A stretch of DNA of 64,000 bases from Desulfosarcina alkanivorans (GTDB lineage Bacteria; Desulfobacterota; Desulfobacteria; Desulfobacterales; Desulfosarcinaceae). This document shows, piece after piece, positions 17,922 to 25,344 of this stretch. Below the pieces are notes generated by a model, which was not told where the DNA came from, did no database searches, and saw only the letters and a list, made by a program, of their open reading frames with translations. Numbering within the stretch: position 1 is the first letter of the stretch; the number at the start of each line of letters is the position of its first letter. The position numbers were made by a program, and so were the translations under genes. The stretch is taken from NCBI RefSeq assembly GCF_009688945.1, contig NZ_AP021874.1, forward strand, positions 1,178,001 through 1,242,000. Reading direction: 5' to 3'.

Positions 17922-18095
17922 CCGACGTCCTTCGCATGGCATCGGGTCGATGCCCGTCTGGCGCCTGTCAGGATAGCACCGGGTGCCAGACGGGCGTCAA
18001 TATAAATCAGCCGATCGTGGATGTCTAAGCTTTTTTACCGGCCGGGGCATGGATCCCGTGGACACCCCGGCCGGCTGATCCTTTCGAGATGGGCA

Positions 18096-18527
18096 TTACC
18101 TCCGCCGCCCGTCACGATCGCCATGATGGCGTCCCTGCCTCCCCGGCGATCCCGGGCCATGCCATTTCCAGGGTTTTGAGCCGCCACGGCCATGGCGGTT
18201 TCCATAGCGGGGGGCACCCTTGTAATGGTGTCCGCGTGACCGCCAATGGTTGTGGTGAGGCCCGTGGTGGCGCTTCCATTTACCGAAATGCCTTGGGGCA
18301 TGTCGGTGACCGTCCCGGTAGTTGAAGGAAAATGCCACCGGCGGCCCACCGTGATATCCGTATGCATGGTGGTTGATGAGGGCACTGCCGACAACCGCCG
18401 CCCCGACGCCAATGGCCACCCCTTCCCATCGATGTCGCTGTTTTGACCCTGCCCAGGTTGAGGCGGCCGCCAGACAAACGCTGGCAACCGCGATGCCTGC
18501 TATAGTCAATGCCTTTCCGGTTTTCAT
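18096..18527 (-). CDS. Secreted histidine-rich glycine-zipper protein, ECF-regulated
   Basis: 143-residue exported protein. The signal peptide (MKTGKALTIAGIAVASVCLA, cleavage near TWAGS) is followed by KQRHRWEGVAIGVGAAVVG, almost the same block as in the protein at 14839-15246. The rest is very rich in His, Gly, Arg and Trp (for example KWKRHHGPHHNHWRSRGHH) and looks low-complexity, so metal binding or surface association is possible but unproven. An AAAGGAGG site precedes the ATG, and an ECF-type promoter lies at 18558-18584. It is monocistronic and ends without a recognised terminator. Confidence 0.7.
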   Translation of the reverse strand: MKTGKALTIAGIAVASVCLAAASTWAGSKQRHRWEGVAIGVGAAVVGSALINHHAYGYHGGPPVAFSFNYRDGHRHAPRHFGKWKRHHGPHHNHWRSRGHHYKGAPRYGNRHGRGGSKPWKWHGPGSPGRQGRHHGDRDGRRR

Positions 18528-18557
18528 GTTCAGCCTCCTTTGCAGTGGTTTGAAACA

Positions 18558-18584
18558 ATAGACACCACCGCCTGGAAAAAGTTC
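18558..18584 (-). promoter_or_regulatory. ECF sigma-type promoter for the 18527 gene
   Basis: Minus-strand -35 GAACTT (18579-18584), 15-nt spacer and -10 GTCTAT (18558-18563), matching the two other local ECF promoters. The predicted leader is about 24 nt. Confidence 0.7.
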
Positions 18585-18642
18585 ATTTATCCGGGCGAAC
18601 CGTTAAATTTTCTGGTGGCAGGAGGCTTTCCGAAGGGGGTAC

Positions 18643-18678
18643 AAAAAAAGGAGGGCAGGCCTGGATCCGGGCCTGCCC
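18643..18678 (-). terminator. Orphan Rho-independent terminator on the minus strand
   Basis: A 9-bp GC-rich stem (GGGCAGGCC at 18653-18661 with GGCCTGCCC at 18670-18678). Read on the minus strand it is followed by seven T residues (18649-18643). No minus-strand gene is evident to its right, so it may end an unannotated small RNA or protect the ECF promoter downstream from read-through. Confidence 0.5.
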
Positions 18679-18943
18679 AAGGAGGAGGGTAGATGAATAG
18701 CTTCAAAATACCCATGGTTCCATACTGCACACGATTGCCCAGCTGGGTACCGGACTAAAGCTAATACCTGCGCAACCGTTATGCAACGTCTTCACGATCC
18801 AGCCGTGAAATTCGCGACCAAAACAGTTTCCAAAGCTCCGACGCGATCGTCCGGCCGGTGTATCCAACGTCTTCAGCATTCACCCATGCACCCATTTGAC
18901 GGAAGCCCCCATTTCAGCGATACTGCCCGTATAGCAGGGCGCA

Positions 18944-19600
18944 ATGGGGGCCATTTTGAAACACCGGACCGGTCATACAACCGTCTTTTTAGCGACCATC
19001 ATGGCGACGATCCTGTTCTCCGGCCATGGATCGATGTGCTCCCCCGACAAACTTCCAGCCGGTCGGCAATTACCGGAAACCGATGCGGTGAAGATAGAAA
19101 GGATTGGTCCTCAACGCCCCGGTGGACAAGGCTACCAGCTCGTTTATCGGGTCAACGTCCCCATTGCCGTTTACTGGAAATTCAAAACCGATTTCGACAA
19201 CGCATTTTTAATTGAAAATAAATTCATCCGCGATCACCGCTTCATTTCCCAAGCGGGCAACACCGCGATTACCGAAAACAAGTATTCCTACGGGCCGGAC
19301 GTCTTTTTCAGATGGCAGACCGAGCTTTCCCCGGCGGTCCATCGGCTTGACTTTTTGCTTCTGAACCCGGAGCAGTGCCAGCAGAGATATCATTATGGAT
19401 TCATCCAACTCGCTGCTGAAGGTCAATCCACCCGTGTCACCCAGGTCGCTTTCTTTGATTTTTGGGGGGCTTCATTCTGGGCGCACTATCCGTGGCAGGG
19501 GGGCATGAGAGATTTTCTGGATTACACGGCCAGGTGGGAGCAGGCCACGGCACTGCGGTTGAAGGATCGCTACGGGGGCGCCAATGACAACCCGGAATAA
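18944..19600 (+). CDS. Exported hypothetical protein, possible SRPBCC-like fold
   Basis: 218 residues. The N-terminus has a hydrophobic export signal (TTVFLATIMATILFSG). The middle part (YRVNVPIAVYWKFKTDFDN, then HRFISQAGNTAITENKYS and FFDFWGASFWAHYPWQGG) shows the strand-helix alternation and closing aromatic helix seen in SRPBCC/START-like ligand-binding domains; this is a fold impression, not a confident family call. It overlaps the next gene by 17 bp, so the two are probably translated together. The ATG at 18944 has only a weak Shine-Dalgarno. Confidence 0.6.
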   Translation: MGAILKHRTGHTTVFLATIMATILFSGHGSMCSPDKLPAGRQLPETDAVKIERIGPQRPGGQGYQLVYRVNVPIAVYWKFKTDFDNAFLIENKFIRDHRFISQAGNTAITENKYSYGPDVFFRWQTELSPAVHRLDFLLLNPEQCQQRYHYGFIQLAAEGQSTRVTQVAFFDFWGASFWAHYPWQGGMRDFLDYTARWEQATALRLKDRYGGANDNPE

Positions 19601-21113
19601 GTCAGCCGGTCGATGGCTGCGGCCAGCCGTGGTTCGATCCATGGTGCCCGTGCTGCTGTGGATACTCCTTCAAGCCGGCTGTGCCGTGTGGCCCACGCCG
19701 ACCCGGTCCATGCATGTCGGTGCATCCGGCCCTTTAGGCGATTGCGCCGATTTTTTTGCCGGCCTTGACCGGCAGGTTGCCATGTCCGATGCGGTGAATG
19801 CCGGGTACACCCGTGTAGATCAGTATCCCTACCTGCGGACGGACCGGTTCACCGCCTCATTCCAAAACGGGGTGGAAGACAGCCGTGCCTTTTCGGCCTG
19901 GGTCGACCGCATGCAGTCCCTCGATCAATCGGCGCGCCGGATGGAAATTGCCAGCCTGCCGGCATCGATCATCGCCGTCCTATCGCCAGTGAATGGCCGG
20001 AAGGCCCTCTTCGACAAGGTCACGACCTGCGGCAGCCTGATGAAAAACGCTGATTTGTCTAATGCCGGGAGCCGGGACTGGCTGCGACAAAATGCCGCGG
20101 CCCGGGATGAATACATCCCCCTTCGACGGATTCCTGTGATTTCGCAGATCACCGATATTTTCGTATCACGGGGTGTCGCCCAATGGCATGCGGAGGCACG
20201 TGCCCGGTTTTCCGCCAGGCCGCCCGCCGCCCGGCAAGCGGTCCGTTACGCCCCGGCAGGAAAACCCGAACCCGGGCCGGTTCATCGTATCGTTGGCCAT
20301 GCCAAACGCGATGCGCTGGGTATTCCCGTCTACCCCGACGACGACCGAAGGCTGCTCTTTCGCACCTATGCCCCGCTATGGGAAGTGCCGGCCCAAGGCG
20401 ATTTCGACCGTATCGGCACGCCTGAGTGGACCGCTGACGGCCGCATCCATGTGGATACCGGCGTTCCGCAAACCTACACCCGCCTGTCGTTCACCCGTTT
20501 CGACAAGACCGTTTTAACCCAGCTCAACTACGTCATCTGGTTTCCCTCCCGGCCCAAAAACGGTGTGCTCGATATCTACGGCGGGGCGATCGACGGACTC
20601 AATTACCGCGTCACGCTGGATAGGGCCGGGAAACCGATCCTCTACGAAACCATGCATAACTGCGGCTGCTACTACAAGGCCTATCCCACCAGCCGCTTAC
20701 GGGCCCTTGAGGCAGCGGCCTATGCCGAGCCGCCCCTGATCTTCAACGCCAGGGAAATAGATGGTTCAAAGGAATGGATGGTCGTGGCCATGGCGCCCCG
20801 GACCCACGATGTGACCCACCTCTATCCCCTGCCCCGGGGGGGGCAATCCGAAGCCGTCGCCTACCATCTGGAGGATTATGATCAATTGAACCGTCTGCCG
20901 CAGACGAACGGCAACCGCAAAAGCATGTTCAACCGATATGGCATCGTTCCGGGAAGCGAACGGCTGGAGCGGTTTATCCTCTGGCCCACCGGGGTTCTGT
21001 CGCCGGGAGCCATGCGCCAGTGGGGAAAACATGCCGTGGCCTTTGTCGGCCGGCGGCATTTTGACGATCCGTTTTACCTGGACAACATGTTCCGTCCCAA
21101 TCGTATTCCCTGA
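19584..21113 (+). CDS. Putative lipoprotein of unknown function
   Basis: 509 residues. A hydrophobic leader (VPVLLWILLQAGC) with a lipobox-like LQAGC suggests a lipoprotein. The large mature domain is mixed alpha/beta with recognisable but unassigned blocks: YTRLSFTRFDKTVLTQLNY, DIYGGAIDGLNYRVTLD, a cysteine cluster HNCGCYYKAYP and a C-terminal HAVAFVGRRHFDDP. I do not recognise the family. It overlaps the upstream exported protein by 17 bp, so the pair likely acts together in the envelope. It is convergent with DAHP synthase, 7 bp away. Confidence 0.65.
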   Translation: MTTRNKSAGRWLRPAVVRSMVPVLLWILLQAGCAVWPTPTRSMHVGASGPLGDCADFFAGLDRQVAMSDAVNAGYTRVDQYPYLRTDRFTASFQNGVEDSRAFSAWVDRMQSLDQSARRMEIASLPASIIAVLSPVNGRKALFDKVTTCGSLMKNADLSNAGSRDWLRQNAAARDEYIPLRRIPVISQITDIFVSRGVAQWHAEARARFSARPPAARQAVRYAPAGKPEPGPVHRIVGHAKRDALGIPVYPDDDRRLLFRTYAPLWEVPAQGDFDRIGTPEWTADGRIHVDTGVPQTYTRLSFTRFDKTVLTQLNYVIWFPSRPKNGVLDIYGGAIDGLNYRVTLDRAGKPILYETMHNCGCYYKAYPTSRLRALEAAAYAEPPLIFNAREIDGSKEWMVVAMAPRTHDVTHLYPLPRGGQSEAVAYHLEDYDQLNRLPQTNGNRKSMFNRYGIVPGSERLERFILWPTGVLSPGAMRQWGKHAVAFVGRRHFDDPFYLDNMFRPNRIP

Positions 21114-21120
21114 TGCGGTT

Positions 21121-22212
21121 TTAAAGCTGCTGATGGGCGGCAAGGATGAGGGCTTCGGTTTCGTCCCAGCCGATACAGGCATCCGTGATGGAAACGAACG
21201 GGTTGAGGTCTTCTTTTCGGGTTTCACCGTATACAAAGGGCTGGCTGCCCGCCTCTATATTGCTCTCCAGCATCATGCCGCAGATGGCCCGGTTGGGCTT
21301 GATATGAACGCCGTTGGTATGGCCGACCCGCTGGATCAGCAGGTGGTTGAAGACTTCTCCCTGCTTATGGTAATCCTTGCCGCTGTTTTTATGCGAGCAG
21401 TCCACGATGACGGATTTTTGCAGGGACGGATGCCGGGACAGCATATCGCAGGCCTCGCCGATGCTCACCGGATCATAGTTGGGCCGTTTGCCGCCCCGCA
21501 ACACGATATGGCAGTATCGATTGCCCCGCGAAATGACCCGTGAGGTGACCCCGAAAGGATCGTTTCCGACAAAGACCTGTGAACTGGAAGCCGCCAGGAG
21601 CGCATTGATGGCCGTATCCAGGTTCCCGTCGGTCCCGTTTTTAAACCCCACCGGCATGGAAAAGGCGCTGGCCCATTCCCGATGGTTCTGGGATTCGGTG
21701 GTCCGGGCGCCGATGCAGGCCCAGGTGATCAGGCCGGAGAGGCGTTCGGCCGCCGTCTGGCTCAAGATCTCCGTTCCTGCGGCCACCCCCATCTCATTGA
21801 GATCCATCAATATTTTCCGGGCTTTGCGCAATCCCTCATCGATGTCGAAAGATTTCCTGTCGATATGGGGGTCGGAGATGAGTCCTTTGAAGCCCACGTT
21901 GGTTCTCGGTTTTTCAAAATACACCCGCATGACCAACCTAATATTTTTTTTGACCTTCTCCTGCAGACCGGCCAGCCGCTGCCCGTATTCCAGAGCCTGT
22001 CGCCTGCTGATAATGGAGCACGGCCCGGTGATGATCAGCAGTCGGCTGTCCTTGCCGTCCAGGATGTTTTTGATATCCTGCCGGCCGTCGAGAACGGTTT
22101 GGGTCGCCTTCTCCGTCATCGGGAATTCTTCGCGAAGCTGGTCCGGGGTGATGATGGAGGTTCGTTCGAGCACATTTAAGTCGTAGGTTTTTTTCATATT
22201 CGTATGGGTCAT
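21121..22212 (-). CDS. aroF: 3-deoxy-7-phosphoheptulonate (DAHP) synthase, class I
   Basis: Condenses phosphoenolpyruvate and erythrose 4-phosphate in the first step of the shikimate pathway. The 363-residue protein has the AroF/G/H signatures: ITGPCSI, MRVYFEKPRTNVGFKGLISDP, GARTTESQ, CHIVLRGG, VDCSHKNSGKD and CGMMLESNIEAG. The paralogue type (F, G or H) and feedback specificity cannot be told from the sequence, so the symbol is nominal. The start may be M1 or M6 (22197); neither has a clear ribosome-binding site. The 290-bp upstream leader shows no obvious attenuator. Confidence 0.93.
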   Translation of the reverse strand: MTHTNMKKTYDLNVLERTSIITPDQLREEFPMTEKATQTVLDGRQDIKNILDGKDSRLLIITGPCSIISRRQALEYGQRLAGLQEKVKKNIRLVMRVYFEKPRTNVGFKGLISDPHIDRKSFDIDEGLRKARKILMDLNEMGVAAGTEILSQTAAERLSGLITWACIGARTTESQNHREWASAFSMPVGFKNGTDGNLDTAINALLAASSSQVFVGNDPFGVTSRVISRGNRYCHIVLRGGKRPNYDPVSIGEACDMLSRHPSLQKSVIVDCSHKNSGKDYHKQGEVFNHLLIQRVGHTNGVHIKPNRAICGMMLESNIEAGSQPFVYGETRKEDLNPFVSITDACIGWDETEALILAAHQQL

Positions 22213-22463
22213 ATTAGGTTTTGGGTTAAGCTGTGCTCTCCGGGAACGGTTCGCCCCCGGCAGGGGGGACGCCGGTCAATCAGAGATGCCCTGGGCCCAG
22301 AGGTGCGTTCCTACCACAATCTCATTGGCAACTCAATCGTGCCGCCGTGTCCGACCGGGGAAACCGGCAAACTGGAAAAAGCCCGCAGACCAGGCGTTTT
22401 TCCCGGTGCCACCGGCCTGGCGGCCACCCAGCAAAACAGGTCCATGGGCAAAAAACAAACAGG

Positions 22464-22500
22464 AAAGGGTTTACAGATTGGGTATTCCGTAAACCCCTTT
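22464..22500 (-). terminator. Terminator of tRNA-Leu
   Basis: An inverted repeat (AAAGGGTTTAC with GTAAACCCCTTT) begins 5 nt downstream of the tRNA CCA end on the minus strand and is followed by an interrupted T-rich run. Confidence 0.55.
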
Positions 22501-22505
22501 TAAAA

Positions 22506-22593
22506 TGGTGCCTAGGGCCGGAATCGAACCGGCACGTCCTTTAAGAACGAGGGATTTTAAGTCCCTTGCGTCTACCAATTCCGCCACCCAGGC
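22506..22593 (-). tRNA. tRNA-Leu (TAA anticodon)
   Basis: Read on the minus strand, a 7-bp acceptor stem (GCCTGGG with CCTAGGC, one G-U pair), D-loop GGCGGAATTGGTAGACGC, anticodon loop with TAA (GGGACTTAAAATCCC), a long class II variable arm and T-arm GGTTCGATTCC are all visible. The CCA end is encoded at 22506-22508. Confidence 0.95.
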
Positions 22594-22688
22594 AATCGGT
22601 ATTTTTTCCTGCGGAATCTTTAGCTTGTGCGGTCAAGGTCTGTGAGGCAGCTAATAACGGGTATCTGGTGAAATGTCAAGAAAATGGC

Positions 22689-23399
22689 TCAGCAGGGCCC
22701 TGTTAGGTGAGCCTTCTTTTCCAGGCGCATGAAGTTCACCACGCCATGACAACGACAGGCCGTTGCGATCATCATCGGCCGGTGACTGTTCCTGCAGGCC
22801 GTGTCCATTGCGGCCCTGAGGTCTGCGGGGTAAATGCCGCCCACGCCGGGCAGCAGCTGATGGCTGCGGATGACGATGGGCAGGGCCTCCTCGAAATCGA
22901 GCGTCCCCAGCAGCCGAAACAGGTCCATGGGCCTGGGTTTTCCCGTATGGGTGCATATCTTTTCCGGTTCAGGGCAGTTGTCCGGGCAGATGAAATCGGC
23001 ATGACTGACATAGGCCTGACCGGCTTTCCCCCGCAAGGCATTCGGCATTCGGCAGAGCCATGATGGTAAAATCTCTACCGGCTGTATTTCAAACATTGTC
23101 TGCAGGTTAAGCGTCAACCATTCATAAACGACATGAATCGGAATGGCCGGAACGATCATATCCACCGGTGGCTGATCCGCCTTGAGCCCGTGATACAGCC
23201 ACTGAATGCCCTCCTCGCGGATGACATGGATGTGGGGCCCCCTGATCGTGGACGGTTTGTCGTCCACCACGGTCAGAGAGGCACCGGGTATGTGCCGGGT
23301 GATCCGCTCTACGGCAATCCGCCCGAAACGGCCGGCACCGAGAATCCAGAAACGGCTGGGCTTTTGGGACAGGTCCCTTTGATCCTTGTTATTCTGCAT
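22689..23399 (-). CDS. Rossmann-fold (TrkA-N-like) protein with Cys-rich segment
   Basis: 236 residues. The N-terminal dinucleotide-binding motif FWILGAGRFGRIAVERI (GxGxxG) followed by a strand ending in acidic residues (LTVVDDKPS) indicates an NAD(P)-binding Rossmann fold like TrkA or dehydrogenases. The C-terminal half is unusual, with Cys-containing segments (ICPDNCPEPEKIC and CRCHGVVNF) that could bind metal. There is no membrane segment, and no potassium transporter lies nearby, so a Trk role is doubtful. It is divergent from maf with a 45-bp intergenic region. Confidence 0.6.
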   Translation of the reverse strand: MQNNKDQRDLSQKPSRFWILGAGRFGRIAVERITRHIPGASLTVVDDKPSTIRGPHIHVIREEGIQWLYHGLKADQPPVDMIVPAIPIHVVYEWLTLNLQTMFEIQPVEILPSWLCRMPNALRGKAGQAYVSHADFICPDNCPEPEKICTHTGKPRPMDLFRLLGTLDFEEALPIVIRSHQLLPGVGGIYPADLRAAMDTACRNSHRPMMIATACRCHGVVNFMRLEKKAHLTGPC

Positions 23400-23444
23400 G
23401 GCATTTGGTAGAAAACATTTTCATTTGCAATCGGTTTGAAAGAT

Positions 23445-24059
23445 ATGATTACAGATCCACAACTGATCCTGGCCTCCCAGTCCCCCCGTCGGCGATACCT
23501 TCTTGAACAGGCCGGGTTGACCTTCGCGGTGATCCCCGGCACCTTCGATGAGGATTCGGTCCAGTTAACAGACCCTGCCGACTATGTCAAAACCCTCGCC
23601 AAGGCCAAAGCCGATGAAATTGCCGGGCAATATCCGGACAGCTGGGTCATCGGTGCGGACACGATCGTGACCATCGACCGCTCCGTTCTGGGAAAGCCCG
23701 GAACACCGGATGACGCCAGGCATATGCTGGAAAAACTGAGCGGTCAGTCCCACTGCGTATTTACCGGCTATGCCATCGTCTGCAAAAACCAGGCGGCCTG
23801 CGTCTGTGACGCAGTCAAAACCGAAGTGCAGTTCAAGAACCTCACCCCGGACGAGATCGACTGGTACGTCCAGACCGGTGAACCCTTCGACAAGGCCGGG
23901 GCCTATGCCATCCAGGGGATGGGCACCTTCCTGGTCCGGCGGATCAACGGGTCCTACACCAACGTGGTGGGCCTGCCGGTGTGCGAGGTGATCGAGGCGC
24001 TGCTGGGGATGGGCGTCGTAACCATGAACGCAGCCAACGCGAAAGGACTCACGGTGTGA
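23445..24059 (+). CDS. maf: Maf-like nucleotide pyrophosphatase
   Basis: House-cleaning nucleoside triphosphate pyrophosphatase. The 204-residue product carries LILASQSPRRRYLLEQAGL at the N-terminus, GADTIVTIDRSVLGKP with the catalytic aspartate, and the FDKAGAYAIQGMG motif followed by GSYTNVVGLP. An in-frame TTG lies 9 bp upstream, but ATG at 23445 is preferred. The stop overlaps the GTG start of the yggS-like gene. Substrate subgroup (dTTP/UTP versus m7GTP) is not certain from inspection. Confidence 0.93.
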   Translation: MITDPQLILASQSPRRRYLLEQAGLTFAVIPGTFDEDSVQLTDPADYVKTLAKAKADEIAGQYPDSWVIGADTIVTIDRSVLGKPGTPDDARHMLEKLSGQSHCVFTGYAIVCKNQAACVCDAVKTEVQFKNLTPDEIDWYVQTGEPFDKAGAYAIQGMGTFLVRRINGSYTNVVGLPVCEVIEALLGMGVVTMNAANAKGLTV

Positions 24060-24739
24060 AGGAAGGTCTGGACCGGATCAGAAAACGCATCGCCGACGCA
24101 GCCGTCCGCTGCGGCCGTGAACCCGAAAGTGTCCGCCTGGTGGCGGTAAGCAAGACCAGGGGTGCCGACCTCGTGGCCCGGGCCATCGATGCCGGTGCCG
24201 CCATTTTGGGTGAAAACTACATCCAGGAAGCCCGGGACAAATTCAATGCCCTGTATGACCGCCCCGTGCAGTGGCACTTCATCGGGCACCTGCAATCCAA
24301 CAAGGCCAAGTACGCCGTTCGCATGTTCGACCTGATCCATTCGGTGGACTCCCTCAAGCTGGCCAGGGCGCTGGACAAAGAAGCGCGCAAGAACGACAAG
24401 GTGCAGGAGATCCTCGTCCAGGTGAACATCAGCCGTGAGGCGTCCAAATCGGGAATCGAAGAATCCGGGGCCGTTGACCTGGTCACCCGGATCAGCGGGC
24501 TGGAAAACATCCGCGTAAAGGGCTTGATGACCATGCCCCCCTTTTTCGACGCACCCGAACAGGCCCGGCCGTTTTTTCGTGAGCTGGCCCGCCTGCGCGT
24601 CCGCATCGCCGACCAGGCGATCTCCGGCGTGAGCATGGATGAACTTTCAATGGGCATGACCGGCGATTTCGAGGTGGCGATCGACGAAGGCGCCACCCTG
24701 GTTCGCATCGGCACCGCCATTTTCGGACCCCGCCAATGA
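24056..24739 (+). CDS. yggS: YggS-family PLP homeostasis protein
   Basis: Pyridoxal-5'-phosphate-binding protein of the PLPBP family, a fold-type III TIM barrel without known enzymatic activity. The PLP lysine is K33 in LVAVSKTR. Other signatures are GENYIQEARDK, WHFIGHLQSNK, VNISREASKSG, GLMTMPP and ELSMGMTGDFEVAIDEGATLVRIGTAIFG, the phosphate-binding end. The GTG at 24056 overlaps the maf stop (GTGA) and gives the standard length of 227; the frame extends further upstream without support. Confidence 0.93.
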   Translation: MKEGLDRIRKRIADAAVRCGREPESVRLVAVSKTRGADLVARAIDAGAAILGENYIQEARDKFNALYDRPVQWHFIGHLQSNKAKYAVRMFDLIHSVDSLKLARALDKEARKNDKVQEILVQVNISREASKSGIEESGAVDLVTRISGLENIRVKGLMTMPPFFDAPEQARPFFRELARLRVRIADQAISGVSMDELSMGMTGDFEVAIDEGATLVRIGTAIFGPRQ

Positions 24740-25317
24740 AACTGCTGATCCACATCTGTTGCGGCCCCTGCAGTATCCACCCGGTCAGGGTACTGCGCGA
24801 CGACCACCATGAGGTCATGGGCTTTTTCTATCGCAACAACATCCACCCCTTTACCGAGTGCCTGCGGCGGGAGGAAACGCTGAGGACCTACGCCGATTCC
24901 ATCGCCCTGAAGATGATTTATCAGCCCGGTTATGAACTGGAGGCGTTTTTGCGCAACGTGGCCTTCCGCGAGGCCGAGCGCTGTACCTATTGCTACCACG
25001 ACCGGTTGACCACCACGGCCAATTTCGCCAAAAAAGGCAAATTCGACGGGTTTACCACCACCCTGCTTTACAGCCGTTTCCAGAAGCATGAGCAGATCCG
25101 CGCCATCGGCGAGGCCGTGGGAAAATCGGTGGGCGTGCCCTTCTACTACCGGGATTTTCGCGACGGCTGGAAAGCCGGCATTGACGAATCCCGCCGGCTG
25201 GGCATGTATCGTCAGCAATACTGCGGCTGCATCTACAGCGAGAAAGACCGCTACTATCGCCAACCCCAAAAAAAGGCGTCTCCATCCGGTGGCAGGAAAG
25301 GAACGACGACCCCCTGA
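24736..25317 (+). CDS. queH: Epoxyqueuosine reductase QueH
   Basis: Catalyses the last step of queuosine tRNA-modification synthesis, reducing epoxyqueuosine; it is the cobalamin-independent alternative to QueG. The conserved cysteines are all visible: HICCGPC (C8, C9, C12), CTYCYH (C83, C86) and QYCGC (C163, C165), which hold iron. The 193-residue length fits the family (formerly DUF208). Its ATG overlaps the yggS stop as ATGA, so maf-yggS-queH form a tightly coupled run. The C-terminal 25 residues are basic and probably disordered. Confidence 0.92.
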   Translation: MKLLIHICCGPCSIHPVRVLRDDHHEVMGFFYRNNIHPFTECLRREETLRTYADSIALKMIYQPGYELEAFLRNVAFREAERCTYCYHDRLTTTANFAKKGKFDGFTTTLLYSRFQKHEQIRAIGEAVGKSVGVPFYYRDFRDGWKAGIDESRRLGMYRQQYCGCIYSEKDRYYRQPQKKASPSGGRKGTTTP

Positions 25318-25344
25318 TGCCATCCCGCCAGGACCGCTGACACC

